DNA of 64,000 nucleotides, taken from the NCBI GenBank assembly GCA_963556145.1, contig OY744467.1, forward strand, positions 5,580,001 through 5,644,000, read 5' to 3'. The notes beneath the pieces were generated by a model. The model was given only the letters and a program-made list of their open reading frames with translations, searched no databases and was not told where the DNA came from. This document shows, piece by piece, positions 34,784-47,764 of the stretch. The position numbers and the translations under genes are program-made. This stretch comes from Hygrocybe punicea (Eukaryota > Basidiomycota > Agaricomycetes > Agaricales > Hygrophoraceae). Every line of letters begins with the position of its first letter. Position 1 is the stretch's first letter.

Positions 34784-37700
34784 GTGTTTCGCTACCATAG
34801 GCAAGTTCCGAGAATCTGGGTCGGCGATGAATTTAATTTTAAAGTCTGTACTCGCTCCATAGGCTTACATATGCTGGGTGATACTTATCCTTCCCAATTT
34901 AGACATACCTGCTCTGGTTTCACTATGCTCAATAAACATGCTCTTCACAACATTATCAGCTGCTTCTCTCAGTGCAACACCACGATCACTGAATTTATAA
35001 GAGCCTTCATAGCAGACAGCACTCTACAACAACACAGCCTCTTCCTTGACATCATTGACAACTCAAATGAGTTGATCACTACACTCTCCAAACATCCCAG
35101 CTTGCACCAACAAATCAAACAGTGGGCCCACAATCTTGTCAACAGTTCCAATATCAAGTCCATATGGGAGTTGTCCCATGTATGCAATGGATGGCATTTC
35201 AATGCCCTGCACGCCTCTGTGCATCAAATCAATGACTTCCAGATTGAGGACATGGCTCAGGACATCAAGGTGTCAGCACCAACTTTAACACACTCCTTTC
35301 CACAGAAACCATGCCACTTCAGCATCAGCACTCTCGAGACTCCATGGATGAGATATGCAGGGCAGAAGATGATGAATATGAGGCTGAATTCTGGGAGTCC
35401 TTTGGTGATGAGGACAGTCCTGGAAACGCTCAAGATCCTGATCCAGAAGCACTAGTGAATGACATGGGTTTTGATCACAGGTTCGTGCAGGTACAGGTAC
35501 AGGTTGCCAAATCGGGACCCGCATCAAACCTGTACCCGGTCGTGGGTTGAACGGGTCACCAGTACAACTGACCCCCAACGACCCTCAGAAAACAGGTAAG
35601 TATCTATATTCTTTCTATGTTTCATATTACTTATCTATTTTAACTATGACACAACTAAACTGGTACCACCATGACACGTCAAACACCTGTGCCCGGCAAC
35701 ACAACAGCAACAACACTCATGCCCCCATGATGCAATACAATAGGAGACAAGGAGATGAGCAGTGGGGGTGGTGCACCCACCCCCGCTGCATTAGGTACAC
35801 TTCCTTCATTACTAACTACAGGAATCCAACTCACCAAAACAGCACCAGGCCAGCAGACAATGATAACAGACAACAACGACAATGACATCAACAACAGCAT
35901 TGATGCCCATGCCTGCCCATGCCCATGCACTTGCCCTTGCCCACCCTTGCCCACGCCCACACTTGCCCTTGCCCTTGCCCATGCCCACACTTGCCCACAC
36001 CCACACCCTCATCCTCACCAATGCCCATGCCCTCACCCACACCCACAACCCTACCCTTTGGAACAATGGCAAGGGCCCATGACCAACAGCCCCCTCCCAA
36101 TTCACCTTGTGGACCCGCACCGTCACGTCAATGGACATTGGTGCTGTATCTGCAAGGTATCAAGGAGGAAGCCAGATGCCCTGCCTGGTCTGTGTGGCCC
36201 CCATTCACCCCGCGAATGGTGTTGTCACGTTAATTGATGTGTACATGGCCTTTGCGAGGTTGATAGGGCCCTCCCCAGGATGGGTGCCAGTTGGCTTGAG
36301 CCATAGCTAGCGGCTTAAGCTGACTAGAGCTGCAGCCAAAGCCAGCCTTGCCCACAGCCATCAGTTGTGGGTACGATGTGGCAGGTACACATCATACCCG
36401 CGACCCGCATAAGACAATTGTGACCTGCTGAACACTGGCAGGTAACCCACGTAAGACCCATACCCATGTTGTCAGGTATGGGTTTCCATGGGTATGGGTA
36501 TGGGTCACGGATTTTGACCCACGATAGACCCATGTCATTCCCTAAGAAGCACCACATCCCTGGCACAAATGGAACTGGGCAGAATGCCAGGAGGCTATAT
36601 GGACTGTTGTGAGTGCGCCTGGGGTTAATTGAAACAGCGTCCCATGACACTACACACAGAAGGCAACTACGATAATCAGTATCATGTTGCAAGGCATGAA
36701 TCAAAAAAGCAATCTCCTCCAGAGCATCTTTGGGATCTTCCTACACTTGTGTAATACCCCACAGAAGGTTATCCAGTCCCTTGCTTGTATGGGTGTGTCT
36801 ATTTCTGTAGATTCTATACACAAGAGTGTCCAATCCTTATCCAATGAAACATACGACACCGTACATCAAATGGGGTGGTCACTTCTTGTTGGTTATGCTT
36901 ATGACAACTTTGATATCAACTTCAAGAGTAATCTACCCACAATTGAAAAAGATGGCAGTGGCCTCATTCATATGATGTCTGGCACCCTCATTGCTTTGGA
37001 CCATGGGGTGAAGACCAAGCATCTGAAGTGCTCAGAGGAACTATGGTGCAGGTCGCCTCTCAATCCTCTCATCGACATATGCCAACTTGCCCCTGCACGA
37101 TCCATCTTTGACTTCTTTTCCCTGCATCCAAAACCAGCTCATCCATCAGGTCTGTTGCAACATCAACGGTTCAACACATGGATGTTCTAACATGACCTAC
37201 AGACCTACGGACCTCTTTACTTTCACAACATTCAGCCTGCTGTCAGCCTGCCTGAGATGATTGAGCCAATACCAGTTGTCAAAATGCACCATGTTCCTGC
37301 TTGCATCATGGACATAAACCAGTCAAAAGTATCTGGAAACATTCAGGCCATCAAGGAGTTAATGCAGCAAGGAGGCATTGGAGATCCTACTGCAGATGGT
37401 GCCGATCCAGATATTGTTGACATCTGAGAACATGTTGTCATATTCTATTGGGACCTGGGTACATCAGAGTGAGTTGATGCTCTCCTTGAATGCCGCTCTT
37501 TGGAGAAAACCTCTACAGCATGATTCCAGTTTCTTATATTCATTTTCGGTCTGTTCCACTTCAAGATGGCCTGTACAGAGGCTCTCTGGCGAATTTTCAT
37601 TGAAGAAAAACTCAGTTGAGATGATCCCAACAGCTTGATGAGGTTTTTAGCACAACATCAGGGACACAAGACAAGTAAATTTGGGTCCAAGCCAGGTTTT

Positions 37701-38648
37701 CATCACATGCATGAAGTAATTTGCCAGGATGGTGTTGCACTTCACTTGGATGCCTGGAGAACAGAGCTGCAGAAGCGTAACAAGGCTTGGGTCAGCCTGG
37801 AACAGTTTGCACAATCTCAGCCCACCGACGCATACCTTCGATCAGTCACCAACTCACTTGCTCTAACATATGTTGCCAGTTTGGGGCCTGATGTCAACAT
37901 CAATGAACTGTGCCAGTGCCCTGGCCATTGGCGTGATGCACAGCATGAGAATGTCCTCCTCATGCATAAGTTTTTCCTTCTCTGAGGTGACTTCACATGC
38001 AATGAATTATGGTGACATCGGATGCCTCGAGACATTGTTTCCTCCATGGATTGCCATTTTCAAGGCCACAGGCAAGCATAAATATGCAGCTTACTTGACA
38101 AGGCTTCTCAACAAGATTCACTGGACATACTGTAAGGACCTCAGGTGAGTACATTGGTCTGGGCTTATGATATTGTTGTGCTGATCATACACAGCCATGC
38201 CATTTGGTACAATATGCTTGTTAATCCTACTGGCAAGGAGGGCACTTTTCAGGCACCTGACTGGGTGCAAGAACACAACAATCTCAAAACAAAAGTCACT
38301 TTTGGATGGAGTTATGTGAACTACACAAAACAGAGGGTCCTTGATGAGTCTGCATTGATTGATGTGTACCATAGCTGTCATGTTAACATTGAGCATAATT
38401 TCTTGCTTGGCAGGCTGACCACTTGGCATACCTGTCCAGATCTCACAAAAACCTACAGGGTTTTGGCCCAATACATGCTTATGCATGAGACAAATGGGAC
38501 TGTCCCTGGGTGCAAGTCTGCTTACAAAATACCTGATGCAATCTCAGATGGACTATCATTGCTTGCAAATAAGGATGGCAGTATAGAAGGTGGGGATGAT
38601 ACATTAGATGAAGTCATTGAGGATGGGGACATCATGGCTGAATTTTAG
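34784..38648 (+). pseudogene. DUF6589-family protein, broken
   Basis: Candidate transposase of the two-gene transposon. N-terminal part (to 35452): FSQCNTTITEFIRAFIADST, SGWHFNA-like CNGWHFNALHASVHQINDFQ, and EDDEYEAEFWESFGDED, then a hAT element breaks it. From 36684: KSNLLQSIFGIFLHLCNTPQ, GMSI-like CMGVSISVDSIHKSVQSLSN, GYAYDNFDINFK (about 36893), HMMSGTLIALDHGV. From 37200: VVKMHHVPACIMDINQSKVS, VIFYWDLGTSE, FGLFHFKMACTEALWRIFIE, FGSKPGFHHMHEVI, HLDAWRTELQKRNKAWVSLE. From 38160: IWYNMLVNPTGKEGTFQAPD, YHSCHVNIEHNFLLGRLTTW. The family is abundant in mushrooms and its biochemical role is not established. The Asp residues of YDNFD and WDLGT are candidate RNase-H-fold acidic residues (inference). 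In-frame stops near 37425-37470 and 37630 and the hAT insertion inactivate it. Confidence 0.78.
35453..36544 (+). mobile_element. Non-autonomous hAT-type element D (1,092 bp) inside the DUF6589 gene
   Basis: Ends TAGTGAATGACATGGGT and the complement of TAGGGAATGACATGGGT, with a perfect 8-bp duplication AGAAGCAC (35445-35452, 36545-36552). The interior follows the pattern of elements A, C and E: a donor-like GGTAAGT at about 35595, a hairpin with TGGTGCACCCACC (35768-35780) followed by GGTACAC and ACTACAG, a GCCCATGCC/TTGCCC low-complexity block (35905-36060), palindromes near 36125 and 36225 followed by TGCGAGGT, then GGGTATGGGTA subterminal repeats (36475-36520). Confidence 0.95.
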
Positions 38649-39706
38649 ATAATGACTATGCGTAGAAAATTTTGGGAGGAACAACTGTAGGGCCCTTCAA
38701 TAGAGGCACATTGACAGACATGTGAATTGTTGTCGAGAGTTCTGTAGCTGCAAATCTGTGAGACTGAGTTGAATGAAAGTGTCGTGATACTCACCTTGAG
38801 TCTGGCATGGTGCAGCAATGAAAGGGTTGACGTTTTCATCATTTGGAAGCATAGCGTTCTGGATGTGAGTTGGATGCAAAGGACATTTCTGATGATTGTT
38901 AGCTGTACCACTGAAATGAGCAATACACTAGCTGCTGAGAAGGCAGGGTCTTACCAATGTGGCCCTCCATCTTACAAGTTCTGCACTGATTGCGATGCCT
39001 CAGGTTTTCATCTTGGAGAGGCTGCATTCGAGACTGTAGCGGCATGGCAATGGTCAGTGGAGTGGTGGGTGGTGAATGGGTTTTCATGAGGGCCAGTATC
39101 TCCTCCGCAAACTCGGTTGCCCAAATCCACCATGTCTCTCACGACAGAGTCTCCACCATGTTGATTTTCCCACAGTGCACGCAGTCAACCAGGCATTGAA
39201 GGACCTCATACGATATAACCAGACTGGGTCCCATCATGTCGAGTGCCACTGGTCCAAACTTTTTAACCATTTTTTTGGTGCGAAATCGACGAAGTGCTGT
39301 GGTCAGTGCTAGATTGTGTTGGTTGGCGTTGTAGGGTTTCAGATGAGACCGGGGTAGAGGTTTGTTGGGATGGAGGCTTGGGTCGACAGGTGCAAACTTC
39401 ATAAAGGCGCTCGGCAGGCAGCCCTCACAGCAGACAACTGGTTTGAGGTAGACACAATGCGGACAGGCAGCAGGCAAGTCAGGGCAACATGCCTTGTGGT
39501 CAGACTCTGTATTGGTGTTTGTAAATGTTACACAACACACCAAACATGGACCCACCCAAACGACTGTTGCCGAAGTATATCAGCAATGGCTTTTGAATAC
39601 ACCACAAGTGTGGTCTCATTTTCGCATTGATAAGGTCATCCATTACAGGTTCTACCTCCGTTGCTTTACTCTTCCATGTTCGCAACTGCGCAGGTGATTG
39701 ATTCAG

Positions 39707-40966
39707 TAGTGTTGGGGAATTTTGGTCTCAGACCGACCCAAACCCAGTTTAGACCGAACTGAAACCGCTGGTTTTGGTTTTGGTTTGGGAATTTCTAGCA
39801 GAGACCGAACTGTTCAGTCTCGGTTTGGGAGATTTGGCCATGGGCCAAAACAGTTTCAAACTCAGTTTGAACTGCAAACCGACAGTCCCAAATCAGTTAC
39901 TTGGCTGACTTCGAAAGTCACCCAAAGTCACCAACCCCCACCAACAACACCCCCGATGTATGCCAAACGAGGATGATGGAGCACCAGAGGTCGACAAAAC
40001 AGGTGGCAGGGTACTCCCTGCCACCTGCATATGTTTTATTTATTTATTTATTCAAACTTAACTAACACTTTAACATATTACAGGTGGATGCACCACCACC
40101 ACCATCACCACCACCACCACCACAACAATGACAACGACAATGACAACGACAATGATGACAATGACAACAATGATTGCCACCATGACGGCCACATCGGACA
40201 CCAACAACAGCCACGTCAAATGCATCCAAGATGCATGCGCATGCAAATGAATGTGAACAGGGTGGAGTGGGAGTCTACATGATGGAATGAGCAGCAGGGG
40301 ATGGTGCATCCACCCCTGCTCCTATGTGGTACATTTTTTTTACTGATTTTTTATTGATTTTATTCGTGTATCACAGAACACGGCACATCACCATCACCAC
40401 CATGCAATACCAACACCACCACCACCACCAAGGAAGGCCAATGTGGGGTGAACCTGGCTGTCATCGTGTGTACAACATATGACGCGTCGGGACACCCACG
40501 CGGAGAGGCTCGACGCAACCAGGACAGGGAATCCCACTTCGCCATGAGGTGTTCCAGCAACCCTCATGCAGCCGAGGAAAAACACATGCATTGTACACAT
40601 GCATTTCACCACCTCACAAAGATCTGGCCATGTCAATGGATTCACCACCCCCCAATCCCACCTTGTGCCGGCCATGTCAGTTGACATGCGCAGCTCTCCT
40701 GCAAGGTCAGATGGAGTAACAGCAGGGCACGGCAACTCTCCTGCCCCCCAATCCCACCTTGCAATGATGCCAGCCACGTCAATTGATGTGTGCGGCTCTC
40801 TTGCGAGGTGGATACCCAACAGTCTTGGTTTAGACCAAGTCTGGACCGAACCAAACTGACATAAACTGGTTTCAGATCCAGGATTTTTGACAGGAACCGA
40901 ATGGTTCGGTCTCAGTTTGGGGCAAAAAGACCCAAAACTGGACCGAACCGAACTTCCCCAACACTA
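39707..40966 (+). mobile_element. Non-autonomous hAT-like element C (1,260 bp)
   Basis: Ends TAGTGTTGGGGAATTTTGGT and the complement of TAGTGTTGGGGAAGTTCGGT. Subterminal regions are full of GGTTTGGT/ACCGAACC motifs. The flanking duplication is imperfect (ATTGATTC near 39697-39704, ATTGATTG at 40967-40974, offset by 2 bp). Interior: hairpin GGTGGCAGGG..CCCTGCCACC (about 40010), T-rich stretch and ATTACAG, (CACCAC)n/(AATGACAACGAC)n block (40088-40165), hairpin with ATGGTGCATCCACC (40300-40314), GGTACAT, ATCACAG, a second (ACC)n block, and palindromes at about 40673 and 40776. Confidence 0.85.
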
Positions 40967-41005
40967 ATTGATTGTACACCATCTCCAGCCTGGTCTCATC
41001 ATCAA

Positions 41006-42675
41006 TGTTACTTTTCCAACTCCGCTTCCGACCCCGATGCCCATTCCAATACCTACCATGACGATTCTACACTGCCACCTTCCTTTTTTATTTCATTTTG
41101 TCCTTTGTCTTTGTTTCGATGTCATTGTTTCTTCATTCGGACATCCTTGTACTTTCTTGTTCTTGTTCTCTTTTTGTCCCACCTTCTAGAACAATCCAGA
41201 CCGACCATGGACATATCCACGTGACCTCGTTGTACCCGAATAGTCTCCTTGCCGACAGATGTCACCGACATTGTCTTTTCCCTTCGATATCTTGTTTACG
41301 CTATCCCACAACAAACCGATCACAATGGCTGTACTCCCGAAACAGCTCATTACCGTAATTATCATTGGCAGCATCGCCATCACTTTCCTGATCGGTTTCT
41401 ACCTTGTTATGATCTATCTTTGGCATCGGCACCGAAACCCTTCCGCCATTGATACTTCTGACTTCCACCTCGACAATATATCGACACGTAATTGACAATT
41501 GCCATTCCCGGATATTTGGTTTCCATATTCATACCCTGTGCCCACCATTATCCTCCCTGACGATCCGACGACATTCCTCACCTGCATGCGAACTCTGGAC
41601 AATCCCCGATCACAAGACATTTCACTGTTCTCTCTAATCCGACCATCGCCGGAGCATGCTCTTTTAGACTTCGACCACAGACCATACGACTTCCCAAACA
41701 GTGAACCAACCCCCATCGCATATTGTTCGCACGACACCGCTTCAATGCAGTACCCAACGACTTGTTCCCACAGCTTGTCACTCGTGCCATGACTCGACAC
41801 CTGGACCCACGTTCATTTATCCTTTTCCATCATGATCTCGATACCTCCCACACTCGTTTACAATGATACCCTTTCTTGGACGAATACCGACATCAAGTGG
41901 ACCTTCTTGTTCCACAAACAGGACAAGACATCGCTCCTCGATACGTCATCAACACAGACATCGTCATCCGGTACAGCTTGTGCTGTTTACATGTCTGACC
42001 TCGACTAGCCCACCGTCCTAGTTGGTTTTCCTTCCACACATTCCTTTGTTTTCTTTCATGCAAACCTTGCCACTACATCCACACCACCTCAAGACATTCT
42101 CATCACCAATCCCACACTGGATGATACCCATCTTCGACCCGACCGTGCAATGCACTTGCTAGATTGCACACTTGCTTGTTACAGCAAGTGTAGACCCCGA
42201 ATAGGCAATTCTGCACATCACATGATCCGATGACAAATCATCCGAGTCATCTGGACCTCACCTCTCCCTCAATGACACCCGGGCCTCCAGTTGGATCGCG
42301 AGAACATCGACATGAGGACGCCTCATGTGCGCCTCATGGTGAACACATGGTAGAGTTGGACATGTTATGGCTTCATGGTTGTATTTCTATTTACCTCCCC
42401 TCCCCTCAAGACCAGTCACTATATATACTGTTCTTGTTGTTGGTTCGGACTTTTTCTTCTTTTCCTTTCTTTACGTTTAGTCTGGTTCTTGGGGCAGACT
42501 CATCTTGTTTTGGGTAACCCCCACGGCTCGCAATGACATTAGACCTTGACCCCCCCTTCTTAGCAGTGTTGTCTTAGCTGTAAGCAACAATGAAAGCTGC
42601 TGTTCTCCCCTCTGGAAGCCGATCCCCTGTTAAGTTGATTGTTGCCGGAGCCCGCTGCAGAAGCGATCCGTAACA
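41006..42675 (+). mobile_element. Solo LTR, copy 3 (1,670 bp)
   Basis: Flanked by a perfect 5-bp duplication ATCAA (41001-41005, 42676-42680). The start is TGTTACT rather than TGTTACG. It retains the single-helix ORF (ATG about 41325) and the 97-codon stretch at 41499-41792. It sits in the helicase C-terminal region. Confidence 0.95.
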
Positions 42676-43151
42676 ATCAAAGCCCATCTTCTGTGGAGTT
42701 GGCTGGGATAGAGGGAGTAGCCACAGCTGCAGGCACCTCTGGAGTGGGCCCGGTATGTCTTTTCTTTTTGGTCACTCGCAACATTTCGAGGTTCTCACTT
42801 GCCTTCCTTTTCTTCTGCTCTAGCCAAGCTGCCTTCTGCTTAATGTTTGCATCAAAATACTTCAGCTCAGCAATGAGCATGGCAGTCCCAGTCAAAACCC
42901 TGTTTCATCCAGCTCGACTGAAATGCTGCCACAAGGTGCAGATATCACAAGTCACTTTCCACTGGATCACCAATTCTATGTCCAGCAAGTCTAAGCCCTG
43001 AAAACATGTCAGATAACACAAATTAGATGGTGACTACAGTCAACTTACCATGCTGAAGGAGTCTGTAGCCAGACAACCCCATGTACGTCCTTCCTTCAGG
43101 TCTTCACAGGATTCTTCATGAAATGTTGCTGACATCTCCGAATTGAACCAC

Positions 43152-43970
43152 TTACAGCCGTTTGCATGTATCTTGACAATTTTGGGAAATGTTTGAATTG
43201 ATTGAACAATATGGACTTAGACAAAATTACTGCACTCAATCTTGTATCTCATGAAATACTGCATGGATTGAGATGGTTGTAGAGGGAAAGTTGTACTATT
43301 TTCTAATGGCTATCAGCTCCTGTAATTACATTTGAACAATATTTAGTGTATGATGAGTTGTGGATGAAGTAAGAGGTGACCCAGTGTTTTTTAACACCCA
43401 GAATGATATTGTTAAATTATGGCATCAAATGAGCTCCTACGAACAAGATTGTAGAGAGAAAGTTGTTCATTTTTTCAAGGGCTAGAAGTACATATACCGT
43501 GTTTTTCTTTATTTTGGTTCTTTGAGCCAACATATATGATTCTTGTGATATTTTGATCCCAATGCAAACAAATGTAGTCCAGCTGTAATGTTGGCTCAAA
43601 GAACCAAAATAAAGAAAAACACGGTATATGTACTTCTAGCCCTTGAAAAAATGAACAACTTTCTCTCTACAATCTTGTTCGTAGGAGCTCATTTGATGCC
43701 ATAATTTAACAATATCATTCTGGGTGTTAAAAAACACTGGGTCACCTCTTACTTCATCCACAACTCATCATACACTAAATATTGTTCAAATGTAATTACA
43801 GGAGCTGATAGCCATTAGAAAATAGTACAACTTTCCCTCTACAACCATCTCAATCCATGCAGTATTTCATGAGATACAAGATTGAGTACAGTAATTTTTG
43901 TTTAAGTCCATATTGTTCAATCAATTCAAAAATTTCCCAAAACTGTCAAGATACATGCAAACGGCTGTAA
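43152..43970. repeat. Long foldback element with TTACAGCCG ends (about 819 bp)
   Basis: Arms of about 380 bp (43152-43530 against 43590-43970) are almost perfectly complementary. Outermost sequence is TTACAGCCGTTTGCATGTAT and its complement. It interrupts the helicase between LPPARHG and WFNSEMS. No clear target duplication. Each arm holds two diverged TTGTAGAG(A/G)GAAAGTTG...GGCTA units. Confidence 0.9.
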
Positions 43971-44670
43971 TTAGACCATGCCTTGCAGGCGGCAAACAAC
44001 TTCACAAAAAATTTGATGCCTGTACTGATTCAGCGATGTTGTCGAAGAAGATCAGAAACTTAGGAGGACACCGTTCAGGAGGGGGGTTTTCCAGAATAAG
44101 GAATGCAAGGTCCAGGAAGCTATTGGCTGGATGGACCATTTCACAGACAGTGAGTCAAATATTTGGCCTGTCGTTTGAGCGATGTACAGTGACTGAAATC
44201 TGTTTTCCGATTTGTAGTGTGTCTGTGACATCCTGCAAGAGCCAGGTAGGGAGTGTGGCAAATGTGACAAAAATCCGGACATGGCCCAGAAGAAAGTATC
44301 AGAATTGTTCCACCTGTTTATACTTGGGGCGGAACACACCCCAGTTAGCAATACAATGACCCTCGTTGAATGTGAGTGCAATCAGCTTGCTTGTAAATAT
44401 ACTGTTCTTCCATAAGTGTTCAAATCCACCACCAGGCTTCATTAAGCTCTCACAATGGCATGGTATTTGAGGTTGGCAATGTCCTGGTATGTAATATGTG
44501 TATGCATGATCACAGCTATATTATAAGAGTGCTCACTCTGAAGTTTGCAGTCTCAGCCATAATGCAGATGGCTGGAATGCCATGTTTAGCAAGACTGGTG
44601 ACATTCAGTGTACCTAGAATATTGAGTGGTGTGCAGACAATCATGATGCCATCTGCTGAAGCTAGCAGAG

Positions 44671-46324
44671 TGTTACGTTTTTCAACTCCGCAACTCCGAT
44701 CCTGACTCCATTACCCACGATGACGATTCCACTTTACCATACCTTCCTTTTTCGTTCCCCTTTACCTTTTGTCTTCTTTTGGACATTGTTGTTTATTCTT
44801 GTCCTTGTTCTCTTTTCTTCCTTTCTTCTTCTAGAACAATCCAGACCGACCATGGACACATCCCCACGTTACCTTGCTGTACCCGAATAGTCTCCTTGCC
44901 GACGGACATCATCGCTATTGTCTTTTCCCTCGCCCTGACATATTGTTGACTTCATCCCACGACAAACCGATTTACAATGGCTGTACTCCCGACACAGCTC
45001 ATTACCGTAATTGTTATTGGCAGCATTGCCATCACCTTCCTGATCGGTTTCTACTTTGTTATGATCTATCTTTGGCATCGGCATCGAAACCCTTCCGCCA
45101 TTGATACTTCTGACTTCCACCTCAACAATATCTCGACACGTAATTGACAATTGCCATTCCCGGATATATGGTTTCCACTTTCGTATTCTGTGCCTACCAT
45201 CATCCTCCCTGACGATCCGACGACATTCCTCACCTGCACGCATGCCCTGGACAATCCTCGATCACGGGACATTCCACTGTTCTCTCTAATCCGACCATCG
45301 CCGGAGCATACTCTTTTGGACTTTGACCACAGACCATACGACTTCCCAAACAGTGAACCAACCCCTATCGTATATTGTTCGCACGACACCGCTTCAATGC
45401 AGTACCCGACGACTTGTTCCCACAGCTTGTCACTCATGCCATGACTCGAAACCTGGACCCACATTCATTTATCCTTTTCCATCTTTCATCTTGATACCTC
45501 CCACACTCGTTTACAATGATACCCTTTCTTGGACGAATACCGACATCACGTGGACCTTCTTGTTCCACAAACAGGACAAGACATCACTCCTCGATACGTC
45601 ATCGACACAGACATCGTCATCCGGTACAGCTTATGCTGTTCACGTGTCTGACCTCGACTAGCCCACCGTCCTAGTTGGTTTTCCTTCCACACATTCCTTT
45701 GTTTTCTTTCATGCAAACCTTGCCACTACATCCACACCACCTCAAGACATTCTCATCACCAATCCCACATTGGACGATACCCATCTTCGACCCGACCGTG
45801 CAACGCATTTGCCAGACTGCGCACTTGCCTGTTACAGCAAGTGTAGACCCCGAATAGGCAATTCTGCACATCACATGATCCGATGACAAATCATCCGAGT
45901 CATCCGGACCCCCTCTATTCCTCAATGACACCCGGGCCTCCAGTTGGATCGCGAGAACATCGACATGAGGACGCCTCATGTGCGCCTCATGGTGAACACA
46001 TGGTGTAGTTGGACATGTTGTGGCTTCATGGTTGCGTTTCTATTTACCTCCCCTCAAGACCAGTCATTATATATACTGTTCTTGTTGTTGGTTCGGACTT
46101 TTTCTTCTTTTCCTTTCTTTACATTTAGTCTGGTTCTTGGGGCAGACTCATCTTGTTTTGGGTAACCCCCACGGCTCGCAATAACATTAGACCTTGACCC
46201 CCCCCTTCTTAGCAGTGTTGTCTTAGCTGTAAGCAACAATGAAAGCTGCTGTTCTCCCCTCTGGAAGCCGATCCCCTGTTAAGTTGATTGTTGCCGGAGC
46301 CCGCTGCAGAAGCGATCCGTAACA
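44671..46324 (+). repeat. 5' LTR (copy 4)
   Basis: 1,654 bp, 15-17 bp shorter than the solo LTRs. TATATATA near 46068 is a plausible promoter TATA box. An ATG at 44976 opens a 56-codon ORF with one hydrophobic helix (TVIVIGSIAITFLIGFYFVM), then TGA, then an in-frame 97-codon open stretch (45151-45444). Confidence 0.95.
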
Positions 46325-47287
46325 AAAGACTAAACGTTTCCCAACTCCCCCGACATTCAACTTTCGACATGAAGAAACGAACCCCTCTTCTCTCTCTCGA
46401 CCTCCCCCACACCCTCTTCCTCTTCCCCTCCTCCCGACTTTATTCAACCCTTAACCCTGACCCCACACGAATGGACGAACGAACGATGCTAGACTGTTAC
46501 TGATGCAGACCTGAAATCTGTTGATGTACACTAGCCACCTGGACCCCGAATGATTGTTGAATACTCCGAATGGTCAACCTCAAGACTGCCGCCCTGCGAA
46601 TTATTTATGGTTTATCCATAATAATTGCTCAAGCCCAATCCTGGAACCCGAATCGAAATAAACCCCTGACTAACGTTACCACTGTCATTCCGCACTTCAA
46701 TATGATAATTACGACATGAAATGATGCAATGGACAAGACTTGTCATTGCCCCAGATGCAGAAGGACACTGCTAGACAAACCAATTGCCCTAGGTATCCCA
46801 CCTTTATGATTCAAATATGTTTTGGTTGTACCAGACATATTACGACTCCCTCTCCCTGGACGAATTGAAAATCAACGAACCCTTCAAGCCGCCTTCCTAC
46901 TCTTCCTTCAACCTCCTCCCTCCCATCTCCTCACCAAATGCAGAAAGCCCAGAGAAAGCCAGTATGCAAATGAAACCCCGAATCCTGTAATGACCTGTAC
47001 ATGTAACAAAGAGAAGTGGTTGATCTTAGTAGTCTGTTGGAACAGATGAAAGGGGACCCTCTTTGTTTGACATGGATGAACAAATGACCAAGATTATAAT
47101 GATTGTCATGACCGGAACACATACGAAACACCACTCCTTACCGATTTGGATAGCGCGGATCGGCATATCAGGTGATATCCCGCTACACACCCTCTTTTTC
47201 TAGAAGTTTGATCCCCGATCATACATACGAATCCACGAGGCAACCAAGACCCTGGTACATGGACCAATCACTGGAAACTCCGACACA
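46325..47287. other. 5' part of the retroelement internal region
   Basis: About 960 bp with no recognisable domain. The first 150 bp is C/T-rich. A 75-codon open frame at 46822-47049 shows no motif. Confidence 0.5.
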
Positions 47288-47764
47288 ATGCTGACAACGA
47301 GGCATGGTAATTACCGAAGACGGAAAACTTCTTTAAACTACCCACCTGTCGTCACCCTGGCCAACCTCTGTCCCCCAGACCACCCATACCCATGGCCTGA
47401 CCGCCGGTCCTGGAGTGACCCCTACGTTTGGTGTTTGCTCGACCGTCCTGATGACTGGGTTGACTATATTAGTTGGAACGATCCTCGCATCCCCCACCTG
47501 GTCACCATCCATGATATTTTCCTTGGTCCTATCTTACAGGAACTACATCGACTTCGCAACCGTCTACGGCCTACCGCACAAAGAAATCATTGCATTCAGA
47601 CCCTCATCCACGAATTACAAGTTCTCCTCGATTTTGACATACCATTCCATCGACTTGTTGTTCGCATCCCCGCTCCTCGTCTTGCACCCGTACCCCAGAA
47701 TCATCGTGACACACGTATCGTCCAGCATCCTCGACACCGTCCCCACCGTCGACATCGACAATGA
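47288..47764 (+). CDS. Internal ORF a of the LTR retrotransposon
   Basis: 158 codons from ATG 47288 to a TGA whose first bases overlap the start of ORF b (ATGA, 47761-47764). Text such as DDWVDYISWNDPRIPHLVTI and ILQELHRLRNRLRPTAQRNH looks protein-like, but no gag, protease or other family is recognised. A second overlapping frame (47415-47789) is also open, so the true frame is uncertain. Confidence 0.35.
   Translation: MLTTRHGNYRRRKTSLNYPPVVTLANLCPPDHPYPWPDRRSWSDPYVWCLLDRPDDWVDYISWNDPRIPHLVTIHDIFLGPILQELHRLRNRLRPTAQRNHCIQTLIHELQVLLDFDIPFHRLVVRIPAPRLAPVPQNHRDTRIVQHPRHRPHRRHRQ

Noticed and set aside
35888..36138. Gly/Trp/Met-rich and Pro/His-rich open frames on both strands
   Set aside because: They are translations of the GCCCATGCC/TTGCCC low-complexity block of hAT element D.
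44976..45444. LTR ORFs as a retroviral envelope gene
   Set aside because: There is one hydrophobic helix but no signal peptide, furin site or fusion peptide pattern, and the ORFs lie in the LTR.
46325..46345. tRNA primer-binding site after the 5' LTR
   Set aside because: AAAGACTAAACG lacks the expected TGG start and I cannot match it to a tRNA 3' end.
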